Source: Cryptomeria japonica (lineage: Eukaryota; Streptophyta; Pinopsida; Cupressales; Cupressaceae). From it: a stretch of 64,000 nucleotides of DNA. Shown piece by piece: positions 47,346 through 58,689 of the stretch. The notes beneath the pieces were generated by a model, which did no database searches, was not told where the DNA came from, and saw only the letters and a list, made by a program, of their open reading frames with translations. The stretch is taken from positions 216,394,154 through 216,458,153 of the forward strand of contig NC_081411.1 in NCBI RefSeq assembly GCF_030272615.1, given 5' to 3'. The translations under genes were made by a program, and so were the position numbers. Each line of letters starts with the position of its first letter. Position 1 is the first letter of the stretch.

Positions 47346-49740
47346 GTGAAAATAATTTGCATATATATAAAAACATGAAAATTTACAAACTTGAAATTTT
47401 ACAATTACAATTACAAACATGAAAATTTACAATTACAAACTATTTAATTTACATTTCACCTTCCAAAAAAACTTATAATTAAATACAATTTAGCAACTTA
47501 AATATAAAAAAAGGAAACTCACATAGATCTATAATATTATTAATAGGTGGGTAATAATAAGCATCATTTAAGAAATATTATCCACTTAAATCAAAGTATA
47601 AGAAAAATTCTACAAAATAAAACATCATAATGCCCATGCAACTCAAACAATACTTTTTAACATCTAAAGATGAATTAGTATAAGTTCCATCAAAATCATA
47701 AAAATAATCATAAGTTAAAGTCATAAGTTATATCTATGAACTTGTCAATACATGTACTACTTTGCTGTGTTCTTTTCTAGAATCATTGGATGATTTAGTG
47801 ATCGCAACTAGTAGTACTACACTAAGTTGAGACTTGAATAAATGACCATTTTTTGTGATTTCACATTCTAGTCATTTACTTGGACATCTTGGCACTTGAA
47901 AATGACCGTCTTACATGAGATGAATTTGTTTGATATGTTTTTTATGTATTGATTTTATTGATTTTTTAAGGTTTTATTTGAGGAGGTATCATAGGTTTCT
48001 CTATTCATCCTTTTGTGGTAAAATTAGAAAGGGATAACTATGATTCTTTTGTAAAATGGTATCTTCATAAGTTTTAGGTGGTGTAATCATTTTCCTTTTA
48101 TGTATGGAGTCATACCTAAACTAGAAACACTGCAAAATATATAATCTTGGTGTAACATCATTGACCATGTAGGAGTGATTTGATCTAGTATCAAGATCAT
48201 GATTCTATGTGTATTGCATTGGATATTGATTTCCCCCACACACTTTGGAATAGACTTTAGGAGATCCATGGAGACCCTCATATCTCTCCATTCCTAGAGG
48301 ATACTATTGTAGATTGTTTCATTCCCTTTGTAGATGAATATCACATACCCTTTGATGGTGATACTTAAGAGGAAATTCATTATATCATATTAAATAATTC
48401 ATTTACTTAAGATCAACTTTTATTTACTTATTAAATAATTTTCAAAATATATTTTAATTATGTACATCAATTATATCAATTAGAATAAACATTTGGTAAT
48501 GAAATACAAGCAATTATCATAAAAAATTTAGAATCAATTCATTCTAAATGTAAAATGATACATACACATATAAATATATAATCAGTTTTTTAATTGAATA
48601 TATACTTGGCAAAATAAATTTATATAGACGTGTACATTTTTAAGTAATTTAGTGAGGCTTATAATGAAACCTATCTAAGAAAATTTGTCATATATTAGAA
48701 TAGATAACTCATCTACCCTATATAGACACCACCCTCAACTCTCCCTTCTTGTTGGTTCTTATTTTACTATTTCAATTAATGCTTTCACATAATATAATAC
48801 ATTCACTTCCCACACACACTCTACTATTTTCATGTGCATTTTGCAAACCAACCAACACTTTACTAATATTGCTACAATAAGATTGCAATACCTCAAACTC
48901 TTGATGTACACCTTCTATTTATACTTTCTTGCTTTCCATTTGAGGCAAGTAGGTCACTAAGTCCAATCCTTTCGAGAAATCAACAAACATTTTTTAGACA
49001 ACCCTACCTTGATTCTACCTTAACAATTTTCATGTCCATAAGTAAAAGGAGTCTTAAGATCCATTTTCATAAGCCTACATTAATAATGAACATAATTAGG
49101 TTGAAGAAAAACCCCTCTTAGATAAAAAAATTTGTGATGTTACCTACCTCCATACTTGTCTCTTCTAGTGCAACTGTCATGAATCCTAGAGTTTATTTTG
49201 ATTTGTAAATAAAGATTTGGTTAAACCTTTTGTAAAATAAATTATTACAGGGTTTTTGATCCTTTCCTTTCTCTATGTTTATTATACTTATCATCCAATC
49301 CAATGGAAAAATACACTGTCCTATAGCCAAGTTATTGAATCTTAATCCAATGTTTAGGGTTTTAATTAAAGATTATAATTTAGGGTTTAGGGTTAATCAA
49401 CCAAGATAGTCAAATTTCTCCTAGGACTTGTTCGTTTTTTTCTATTTAGGGTTTAGTGTTCATTTTTCTGTTCAGGGTTTATTGTCTGTTTTTTGCGTCT
49501 AATGTTTATTGTTTGTTTACATTTTTGTTTTTTGTTTTTTTCCTACGGTTTTTACTATTCATGTTTTTGCAATATTTGAAAACTGAAAACTATTTTAAAC
49601 ATGAAATAAAAGACGATTTTCAAACTTTAAAACATAAAAATTAAAAAATAACAATACATTAACATTTTTTTTATGAAAAACAATAAAAATAAATAAAATA
49701 GAATATAAAAAATAAAACTAAATACCTGGAAGGAGGTAAA
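47346..49740. other. Non-coding right half of the 10.4-kb transposon
   Basis: AT-rich, with no protein recognised. It includes TTTAGGGTT-rich sequence near 49380-49450 (AGGGTTTAGGGTT, telomere-like but too short and irregular to be a telomeric array). Promoter sequence of the accessory gene should lie just above 47345. Confidence 0.4.
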
Positions 49741-49908
49741 AATGTTCAGGGGGTCAGCTGAGGTGAAAAAAATGGGTACCGGTGCTCCTCAGAAATGCCT
49801 GCTCGTTTTCCAAACAGTAAAAATGATAGAAAATGGTTAAAAAAATAAAATAAATACATTTAAAAAATGGACGCCCATTTTTTTCAAATTGGGCACCTGA
49901 TTTGAAAT

Positions 49909-50023
49909 AAACGGGCGTCTGTTTAGCTTCGGGCACCCGTTGCTAAACAGACGCCCGGTTTTTGATGGCTTGGGCACCTGAAGCTAAACGGGTGCCTGAT
50001 TTGTAAAAATCAGGCACCCGTTT
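49909..50023. repeat. Right subterminal hairpin pair with GGCACCCG cores
   Basis: Hairpin 1: AAACGGGCGTCTGTTTAGC (49909-49927) pairs with 49942-49960 with one mismatch around a 14-nt loop that itself contains GGGCACCCG. Hairpin 2: AAACGGGTGCCTGATTT (49986-50002) pairs perfectly, 17 bp, with 50007-50023 around the loop GTAA. The same core occurs near the left end at 40590-40665. Confidence 0.8.
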
Positions 50024-50062
50024 CTAGCGGGCTTATTTCCCAACCCGCGGACTTCCGTGGGA

Positions 50063-50089
50063 TTGGGACCCAACTTTGTACGTTTACCC
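50063..50089 (-). repeat. Right terminal inverted repeat
   Basis: On the minus strand it reads GGGTAAACGTACAAAGTTGG and continues GTCCCA. It matches the left end at 18 of the first 26 positions. Confidence 0.75.
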
Positions 50090-50093
50090 ACAT

Positions 50094-50355
50094 CCATTGT
50101 TGAAAGTTATCAAATTGATTATCCAATGTGGAAAGTTGATCCATAGAAACCCTAGTTAAAGCTTCTTCTCATCATGGGATTCATCAATGGCGTGAATAGG
50201 GACATGATTAGGATGGGAAGAATTAACATGATCCTCATTAAAGAAGTCACCCAATTAGTCTCCATCTCCTCAGTAATTAAACCTTGGGAAGCCTTAATTC
50301 TAATGCTTCATCTAATGGGGATAGGATAGGTAGGACTAATAGTGGTAAAACTCAT
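50094..50355 (-). pseudogene. First ~260 bp of the copy 2 gag-like ORF, severed by the DNA transposon
   Basis: Starts at the ATG at 50355 in the same context as the copy 1 start (AAACTCATGCACTAGAG on the plus strand). It follows copy 1 through the S-x-R-I-K and G-L-I-T-E-E-M-E blocks, then drifts out of frame through small indels. At 50094 it abuts the ACAT duplication, and its continuation is at 39699. Confidence 0.75.
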
Positions 50356-51488
50356 GCACTAGAGGGAAAATTTGAATTTTGAATTTTGAAGTATAGGAAC
50401 AAAGCTTACAAAATTGAGTAATGTAACATTTAAGAAAATAATGATTACACAATTTGAACTTTGTTGGAGGAAGAGGATGACACAATTTGCAAAAATGAAA
50501 GGAAATTGAAATTTTAAAATTAGGGCCAAGGGAATACCACTTAATTTTAAAATAAGAATTTTTACAATCAAGGTAGACTATAATTAACCTCTTAATTTTA
50601 ATTTTTTTTTAAAATTTGAAATGTTGAATTTTGGAGGTATTTTAGATTCTAGAGGGATAAAAAATTGACAAAATCAGCCAATCTTCTGGATTTAGGCTAT
50701 TAAATACAGTCATAACAGTCTCTCGAAATTTCAGGAAAAAAGCTGAGGACCGTGGTGGGAATGCACATGGTCTGACCAACTTTTTTCAAAATTTTTCAGG
50801 GATGAATATAACGATGATGTCAAAGCTAACCCCCCAAAATTGATGAATTTTACAACCTCTGGATGGGAGAAATGAAGGCACAAATGTAAAAATAGGACCC
50901 TATTAGGGTATTGAAGAAAAAGAGGAATTGAAATTTTGCAAATTTGAAAAAGGTCAAACCTAATGGATAGGGATACCTTGCAAAATGTTTAGAAATCTGA
51001 ATGTGAATGAAATTGATTTGAAATTTGCACAAAATCCAATTAAATCTGAAAATTAGGGTTTTATGATCTAAACACTTAATTTTGAAATTTAAATTTTGGG
51101 AAAAAGGAGGGAAATTGAAAATCTGAATTGTAGGAATGAAAACATCTCTGAGAACAATCATAAATCTGAAAATTAAATGGAAATCCAATTTTTGCACAAG
51201 TTCAAGATGATTTCTGAAAATTAGGGTTTTAACAAGTAACCTCTTAATTTTGTAAATTTTATTTGCAAATTGAACAAGACAATGAGGAAATTGAATTTGA
51301 TAAACAAGACAATTTTTAGATCTAAGATAACCACAAGCATTTTTTACAAATCACAAGTTCAATTTTAATTTTAAAAACTAGGATTTTTAATGGTTTAACC
51401 ACTAAATTTGCAGAAAATTTAAACTTGCAAATGAAAAATATGCAATTGTGTTCAAAGGAAAGCATGTAAGGCGTCGGGTTCACTAAAA
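50356..51488 (-). other. Leader of copy 2, with decayed primer-binding site
   Basis: Aligns with the copy 1 leader (2952-4132), including one GGACCGTGG...CA(C)ATGGTC block near 50748-50778, weakened as a hairpin. The primer-binding site next to the LTR (about 51469-51485) reads GCGTCGGGTTCACTA on the plus strand: the CCA end has become CTA. Confidence 0.6.
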
Positions 51489-52646
51489 TGTAATGTGGTG
51501 AAATGTGAATGAGAGATCAAGAGGAAAACTACCCTTTCCCTCCAAGGAGAGATGAGAGTTTCACTACAAATTTCCCTTCAAACACTTTTCACCCAATTAC
51601 ATTGGAAGAGGAGAGGAGAATTCACTAGATGCAACCTTCAAAGAAGAAGATAGAATTCTGAGTGAAATGGGAATGATAAACTAATCCCCTCTTCCTATTT
51701 GAAATAGAAAGGAATTGATTGAATTATGTAGTGCAAAAGTGACAAATAACTAATTATAACTTGAGATCGGACTATGGGATGAAGTTGTGCACCTGGATCT
51801 GGTAGTAATATGTTGAGACGAATTCGCCTTGCGAATTTGAGGAAAAGTTTCCTGGACCATGGTGAGAATGTACACGGTCCTTCGAAAAATCCATGAAACG
51901 AAAAGGGTTTTTCCGCCTCTGCAAATGGAGCCTGAATCCGAAAGTATAGTTGCACACTTGCAACCTACACACAAAAAAGAGAGGTAAATGGGTTAGGATT
52001 GGGGGTTTGCCTTTAGGTCAAACCCTAGTTTTGGAATTAACCAAGTAATGAAAGAAAGTACTAGCAAGTAGATGTAAATGATAGATTGGATTGTAAATCA
52101 CCTCAAGGGAGGCTGTGATAACAATGTTGATAGAAATGCTTGTGTATAATTGAATGTTGAAATCAATCTCCCCTTCAATGGTTGAATCCTTGACTTGAAT
52201 GCAACACCTAGCCTTGAAGGGAGACTTGAGAATGCTCAATGCTAGAAAAGAATGCTTGAATGCTTGATTGCAAATTTTCACCTTATTGAACCTTCATGCA
52301 AATGAGAGGGAAAATGCCTCTTAAATACATGTCAATTAGGGTTAATGAAACTGATTTTCATCACAGGTCGACATAGAGGAAGTTTCTCGCTCATTGCACA
52401 ACCTACAATGCATGCTCTAGGAAAGGTCCTGCCCCAAAATAGGACAGGGACAAGGGTGCCACGCCCATGTCCTACCCCTTTCTCCATGGCAAAATGTAGA
52501 CAGGGTGGTGCGAAGGCCAAGAAAGAAGTTGATTAAGAGGGTTGAGCAGTCTCTGGTCTTCGATCAAGCTAGAGGATTTGATCTCGCATGCGTGAGGACC
52601 CTAATGCAGTAAAAAATTGCTAGGGTCATAATTTTATGACACTACA
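51489..52646 (-). repeat. 5' LTR of copy 2 (1158 bp)
   Basis: Plus-strand edges TGTAATGTGG and CACTACA, as in 34471-35718. It is about 90 bp shorter because it lacks most of the GC-rich hairpin segment. Confidence 0.88.
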
Positions 52647-52985
52647 AATTCATTCTAGTGGATGAGATGATCAAATCTAGAAAAATCTCGCTATTTTCTA
52701 GATTCTATGTAAATTTTGATGTTGAAAAGGTGCTACCTTTTCCATCACCTTCTCCTTTGAACTAGGTGAATGGGTCCAATATATCATTTATGATTATTCC
52801 TTGATGGTGTGTCACAATTGCCACAAGCTTGGCCATGCCCTCATTGAGTGTATGATTATGAGGAGGAAAATTCATATGATGAAAAAGGATTAGAAGGGGT
52901 TTTCTCTACCTCGATCTATAGAGGAGGATATAGTGGGATGTATCTTTCTCACTCCTTGTAAAATGGTGGAGCCCTTTCAAAATCT
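52647..52985 (+). pseudogene. LINE ORF1 remnant, right part, with CCHC zinc knuckle
   Basis: Continues from 34470: F-I-L-V-D-E-M-I-K-S-R-K, then R-F-Y-V-N-F-D-V-E, a Y-D-Y-S-L block and C-H-N-C-H-K-L-G-H-A-L-I-E-C. The last is a complete CX2CX4HX4C knuckle. This is the arrangement of plant LINE ORF1 (DUF4283 plus zf-CCHC). A TAG follows shortly after the knuckle. No reverse transcriptase downstream recognised. Confidence 0.65.
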
Positions 52986-54680
52986 TTTTTACACCTATAA
53001 TAATAAAACATTTCAGACATGTTGAATTACAATGCTACAAGGTCATTAATCGAGTATGAGGATGAGTTAAGTATGTACAAGAAATACTCAAGAGGAGTAT
53101 TAAGATATGACAATTAAGCGAGTCACTATATAAGGAGAGTAGGTAAATAAAATTAAAACTTGCTAATAAAAGAATTTTTCTTCCTATGAACATAACGCAT
53201 GTATGTGAGAAAATATGTCTCTAACAATGTAAAATGTGTATAGGATAACATCTAGACACAACTCAATACATAAGAAATTTCATCCTATCCATAATAAACT
53301 TGGAATTGACTAATAATTTGCATTCTAACAAGAAATGGATAATTCTACCAATCTTTCAATTTGAAGCATAAAATAAAAATATTGTATCAAAATATGCATA
53401 TAAACCATTTGCACACTTGTGTATCTTGTCTAAGTTCAATATTAACACAAGATTATTTAGCTATTCCAACAAAGGAGTTGACCTTGGAGAACTTTGCCTA
53501 TCAACCTAGTATCTTCATTAAGGGTATTTTTAATTATTGTCCTCCTTACACATCTTTGAAAATATATCATGGATCCAAACAAACTAGGTTGTATTAGCTT
53601 TATGTATTTCAAATGATGTCCATACATCAAAGGAAAAACCTTTAATATTCAAAGCCTGCCTCAAACTTCTTGAAATTAAAAGATACGAGAATTTTGAGTT
53701 TGTTCTAATTCCAAGACAATGAACATAATAAGAGCATAATGTTTTAGAAACTAACAAATTGATTTTGTGCATCTTCAACTTCTATATGATAAGATCAAAG
53801 TAAAGGATGAGTGCACTTATCGAATTCTCGTTTAATTAGAAAAAATATATTTAATTATCAAATTAAATCTTTAGCTAATTATACTTTGATTTTATGCATT
53901 TATTTGATTATTCCATGTAAAAATATATTTTAATCTCTTGCACTTACTCCACATCTAAATTATTTTCATTAATGCTTAAGGATAATTCACATTATAAAGA
54001 TAACTTTGAAAAACTATTATGTAATGATCTTTAGCAAATCACTTATCATTCTCATGTAATGAGTGAGATCATAATCATTTCAAGACATCTCCTCCACATG
54101 GGAGCTTAGTAATTTTCTTGAAGCCAAAGTTAGAACTTGGAGAACCTTAAAAGAAGTGTTATCCTATAATTAGCAAGATCACTTCTATTTTATGTCATTT
54201 GTAGAGTGAGTTTAGTGAGATTCTCCAATAATCTTGGTTGGAATTTGGAGAATGTCAATAAGTAGGTGTAATTATTTAATATTTTAATATTATCAATTTT
54301 TAAAATTTTAAATAAATAAAATTGAATTAGAGACCATAATAATGTACTAATTTTGATAATTTGTATTTTATTATTTTTTAATTGAATTCATCTCTTGAAA
54401 AGGGAGTAAACTAAGATTTATTATGTATGCATATCCACAAAATAAAATTATTTTATATAGCCTATTAAAATATATCTAGATAATGTTGTTATCTCACATT
54501 CAAATGATAATTTCACATATAAATATTTTATTGATTTATTAGAGTATATGTTAATGTTACAAACAATGACTTTTTTTTTTATCAAATCTAGGGATCTCTT
54601 TAAAATTTTAGAAATTCATTTTTCTTCAATTGTGTTGATACTTTAGAGCTATATTATATAGCAAGTAAAAAATTAAAAAA
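52986..54680. other. AT-rich intergenic DNA, nothing assigned
   Basis: No protein, RNA gene or bounded repeat recognised. Could include the decayed remainder of the LINE. Confidence 0.35.
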
Positions 54681-54684
54681 TAAG

Positions 54685-55395
54685 GGAAATGACCCTTTGG
54701 TGAAATGGTGGGGCTTATTTCTTATAGTGCCTACAACATAGGTTCAAACCCCACTAGTTCATCTCTACCGTGCTATCAATGGAGCATGCTTGACTTGGGG
54801 AGAACCTTGTAGAAATAGTGGGGCTTCTTGCTTGTAGTGCTTACATCCTTGGTTCAAACCATAAATTTTTAAGACTTGAATCACCTTGTGGTTTAGTGGT
54901 CAAGTGGTTGCACTGTTAATGGTGCAACCAAGATTCAAATCCCTGCTTGGGCCAAACGGTGTTAATACTAGTTTGGGCCCACCTTGGTGGATGGGTAGGA
55001 GGTTGGTGGACATGCAAATATTGGAGGACATGCCAGTGGTTGTGGAGGTGGATATTGGATAATGTGTAGGAGGTGGATGACGTGTGAGGAGATGTTGAGG
55101 AGGAGGTGCTTTGGAGGAGCTTAATGGACCAACTGCACTAAACCCTCATTGGGTTGGGTGTGCTTGCAAACCTTGTGCCAGACCCACATTGGGCATATGT
55201 TGCTTGTGGACTCTATGTTAGACCCACATGAGTCTTTCACTCCAATAGGCTCGAGGTCCCTATTGGGCTTATGTGCTCGTGAGTTAGGACTATTGGATTC
55301 GATGATGAGATCCCCTAGTTTGTGGCCTCACGGGACAATTGGACTAGGCTAAAATTCCACATAACCAACCAAAAAAAATAAAAAACAAAATAAAA
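54685..55395 (+). mobile_element. SINE-like region with tRNA-type promoter boxes and A-rich tail
   Basis: A TGGTGAAATGGTGGGG / GGTTCAAACCCC pair (about 54698-54752), a second TAGTGGGG..GGTTCAAACC pair, and a third, best pair, TGGTTTAGTGGTCAAGTGG and GATTCAAATCCC (about 54890-54945). These resemble tRNA A and B boxes. The segment ends with an A-rich tail near 55362-55395. It could be two or three overlapping SINE heads plus a body with GACCCACAT-type repeats. No target duplication identified. Confidence 0.4.
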
Positions 55396-56890
55396 TAAAT
55401 AAATTAAAGCTAGTAGGCTATATCTCTAGATTAGAAATTATATATTTATTCCAAAGAATTAAAGTTGTTACCTATATCTAACTTATTCCTCATGCTAAGT
55501 GTCTTTATATATTCTTGTGAGAAAGAAATTGTGTCAATCTGAATGAAAATAAAAATATAAACTCAACAAACACAAAATCAAACAAACACTCATATTAGTT
55601 GAAGAAAATCAAAACAAACATTAAATTAAATAATGAAATCTTATGCTAGACTCCATGTTAGATTTGATTTGTCCAAATAATCAATTGATGTGGGCTATCA
55701 TGAAATTGTGAGTGATAAAAAAGGCTAAGTGTTGGATGAATAAATATATTTTGGGAGAATGTGGAGGACTAGGATGAAAGGATAAAATCAAGGGTGGATA
55801 TAGTTTGAGTTGTCTCAAGCAATGAGATTGTGCCAAGTGGCACAAGGATATGGATTGAGAAGATGGTGGTACTAGGAGGTACCCTCATGGATTTAATATT
55901 AGATTAGAAGTTGAATAAGATTACATTGTGCACTTGTGTGGATTAAGTGGTGAATTGGAATAGCCCACTTAATGAAGACATAGAAAAACTAAATAAAAAG
56001 TGTTTATTTAATATTTTTATGAAATGGATAAGGACTTAGGTAAATAAATTACTAAATTATTTACCTAAGGTGAACTAAAGGAGGAAGATGATAAAATAAT
56101 TTAGTCTAAGAATAGGTGTAGGTGAATAGTATCATTACAAAGAAATCTAAAGAAGATAGACTATAGTCTTATTCCCAAAGGATTTTTGCTAGTTGCAGTC
56201 TAGTAACCCTAGACAGAGTCCTATTAAGGTAGAAAATAGATATATTCTAGATCTACTCTAGTCACTTAAAAAGAAAGAAAATATCATACATAGTTTAGGC
56301 TTGGTAAAAAAATCTCTTATATTAATATCTCAATATATAAAGTAAATTCCTTATATCTCCTTTATATTTTCATTCTACTATCACTATTCTTCTATTCTTC
56401 TATATCTATTGATCATCTCTTGGTGACTAGATATCTTATCTATACTTATATCTCCTATTAGGGATGCAACACTTAGATAATATCCCTAACAACTAATCTA
56501 TTTCCTAAGTTACATATTCTAAAACTCTATTACCAGATTAAATCCTTATCTTCTCTAAACCTGTGTTTGTATCCTATTTTCTGGTCAACATCATCCCTCA
56601 GAAAAAAAATATTGACTTGTACTCAAGTCAACTCTTCTATGTCAAAATATTTTTATAGATAACTTATAAAATTTGGAACTGATCATCTCATTGTTTCTTG
56701 ATCGGCTGCAGTTGGTAAATGTGAATATGAAGGTGCAACAATTGTGTCTCTACTTTCAAGAGTGATGTTGGGATCTGTATGTTAAGAAGAAAGAGTTGTG
56801 CTTCATGAATTAACCTAGTAATATGTGTTAATATAAGACTAAAAAACTCCCCAAGTTGCCAAAACTTCCTTCATTCATTATCCATCTGCT
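55396..56890. other. Intergenic DNA, nothing assigned
   Basis: AT-rich, with short AAATAAA runs and no credible ORF. Confidence 0.35.
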
Positions 56891-56899
56891 CCCGCTACT

Positions 56900-57990
56900 A
56901 TTGATGTTGATCATGTAGACTTTCAATATTTCCCTAGGTTGTCCCATCCAAATCTTGCATGGCATCATATTGCTTGAAATTATGAGAAATTTGTACTTCA
57001 AACTACTCTATACTTTATCCTTAATAGGCTTGAGTAGGTTAGGCCATTGCAGGTAGTATTGGTTCAAGTCATTAACCTCTATTGTAGTCTTCTTGGTGGT
57101 AGCCAATTGTGTCTCCAAAGTGGTTTGAGTTGTGGTGCACCAGTGTTTGGCCTCATCTTCTTTTGTCTTCTCAAACTCTTATTGTACTTCTTTCCGCAAA
57201 CTATTTTTATGTACTCCCAAATCCTAAGGAAGTCCATTAATAAGTAACGAGAGGTGGTCCAAAGTTGGCTGAGAGGGGTCCCTCTTGATCTGTGGGAGCT
57301 TGTTTTGTATATCCTTTATGATTTCATCCATATTTTTGGTCATTTGTACATGTTCATTGAATACCTCTTCTCTTGTTATCTATTCCAACATATCTCCCAA
57401 TTGAAATTTTTGGAGTGGTGTAATGCCTCCTATGTCTACTCAGTTCCCAATCACTGGAATCTTAATGACTTTTCTGTTGTCTTTAGTTCTTATTGTTTAT
57501 GTGTTAATTATTGCCAAATGTTTGCTATTATAGATGTGTCTCTCTCCATGTAGTTGATGCTCCATTATGCGATGGTGGAGCAAGGACAATTAGGGGCTCC
57601 TTCAACTTATGTTTCTTCTCCTCACATAATTCTTTTTATGCCTTCATGGATGCCTCAGTGATCTCCATTTTTGTATTTTGAACCTCCTCTAGTTTATCCA
57701 ACCTCTATTTGTTCTAAAGTTTTGTGCTTAACTTCTCATGCATCTTCTGCACTTGAGGTGGAATCAAGTGCATGATATTGTATCAATAGTTATCTACTTC
57801 AAGTTCTCCTCTTCTTGTTGGGACCTTGACCTCTATCTCCAATAGCTGCAACTAGGGAGATGAGAAGGTTCTTGATGAAATCCTCTACCATATAATTTTG
57901 GGATATCATGTATTAGATGAGGGCTTGTTTGGTGATATTCTTATTGAGGTTGGGCATGTGGGGGTTTTTGGCCATGGTTTTGGATATGAA
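56900..57990 (-). pseudogene. Decayed coding remnant of unknown family
   Basis: The minus strand shows protein-like stretches separated by stops and shifts: M-P-N-L-N-K-N-I-T-K-Q-A-L-I, V-E-D-F-I-K-N-L-L-I-S-L-V, a K-K-R-R-T patch, and a Lys/Glu/Gln-rich coiled-coil-like segment around 57060-57230 (L-E-T-Q-L-A-T-T-K-K). The mix suggests a transposon-borne structural protein. I do not recognise the family. Confidence 0.3.
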
Positions 57991-58191
57991 CTTTCTTGTG
58001 TGATAGAATGTATTTTTTAACATATTTTTTACTAGTCACCGAGAATCACCATGGTCTGATGTGTTGAGGCCTAACTAGGTTGCATCTGCCTTTTAGTGTA
58101 GTTTTTCTCTATTTTTTTTTTTTTTTGTGTATTGATTCTAATCTATTAAGGAGGAAAAATAATCTCTAGAAGTTGTAGACTCTTTGGAATG

Positions 58192-58640
58192 TAACACTAG
58201 TACATTCGGGGCTAATTTCCGATGGACTATCATTGGAGTTTCTACTACTTTTCATCGAACTGCTGACAAATGAAGCCATCAAAAACTCATCGTCGGACTT
58301 CCCGACGATGCCATTGAATGTTAGAATTCTGATGACATCGTGAACTCTTCTAACAATGGCCATGATTTCTCCTCCAACCAAAAATATCATCGAAAGGCCG
58401 TCAGAAATCTGACGCTCCCTAGTAATATGCATCAACGACCGTCCGACAAGGAAGTGTCATCAGACATACAACATCCTTGTTGGATGTTTCTTTAGTTGGC
58501 GTCGAAATTCTGATGACAACCAAAAATTTTTGCACTGGCAAGAATGTTGTTGGTTTGATGGTTTGGCCATTGGTGCAAAGTTTAGTTGCCATCAAAATTC
58601 TGATGGCTATTTATTTAAAAAGAAAAATTAATTATTATCT
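58192..58640 (+). mobile_element. CACTA (En/Spm)-like terminus with subterminal repeats
   Basis: CACTAGTACATTCGGGGC starts at 58195, preceded by TAA (possible 3-bp target site). The next 430 bp are dense in short inverted motifs, such as CGTCGGAC/TCCCGACGA, TCTGATGAC, CGACCGTCCGAC and repeated CA(T/A)CA-AATTCTGATG. These are typical of CACTA subterminal regions. The matching far end and a transposase were not found, so it is truncated or runs beyond the window. Confidence 0.5.
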
Positions 58641-58689
58641 AGACGTAAAGCACACCTCATTGATATGTACAATGAATGGTATTATTTCC

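Larger units (their letters stand above)
39700..50093. mobile_element. 10.4-kb two-gene DNA transposon (39704-50089), superfamily not assigned
   Basis: Inserted in the gag ORF. The flanks ACAT at 39700-39703 and 50090-50093 are one duplicated target. Copy 1 at 2710-2730 shows the uninterrupted site (GACATCCATTG). Termini 39704-39730 and 50063-50089 are inverted repeats, GGGT....G....AGTTG.GTCCCA, matching at 18 of 26 positions ungapped. Inside are a plus-strand transposase-like pseudogene, a minus-strand accessory pseudogene that converges on it, and palindrome-rich subterminal zones on both sides. A 4-bp non-TTAA duplication fits few known plant superfamilies. The assignment is left open. 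Confidence 0.85.
34471..52646 (-). mobile_element. LTR retrotransposon, gag-only family, copy 2, interrupted by a DNA transposon
   Basis: Two LTRs in the same orientation (34471-35718 and 51489-52646) frame a minus-strand gag/protease-like ORF and nothing resembling reverse transcriptase, RNase H or integrase. Flanks are AATTT (34466-34470) and AATTC (52647-52651), a 5-bp target duplication with one change. Without the 10,386-bp DNA transposon and its extra ACAT the element is about 7.8 kb. The design matches non-autonomous TR-GAG/LARD elements. The purine-rich tract GTGAGGGCTAAA precedes the 3' LTR (minus strand, about 35719-35730). Confidence 0.88.

Noticed and set aside
49375-49450. Interstitial telomere repeat
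   Set aside because: Only a few irregular TTTAGGGTT units, not a tandem (TTTAGGG)n array.
57047-57553. Two plus-strand open frames of 66 and 99 codons
   Set aside because: Hydrophobic, low-complexity readings opposite a decayed minus-strand coding remnant. No family features.
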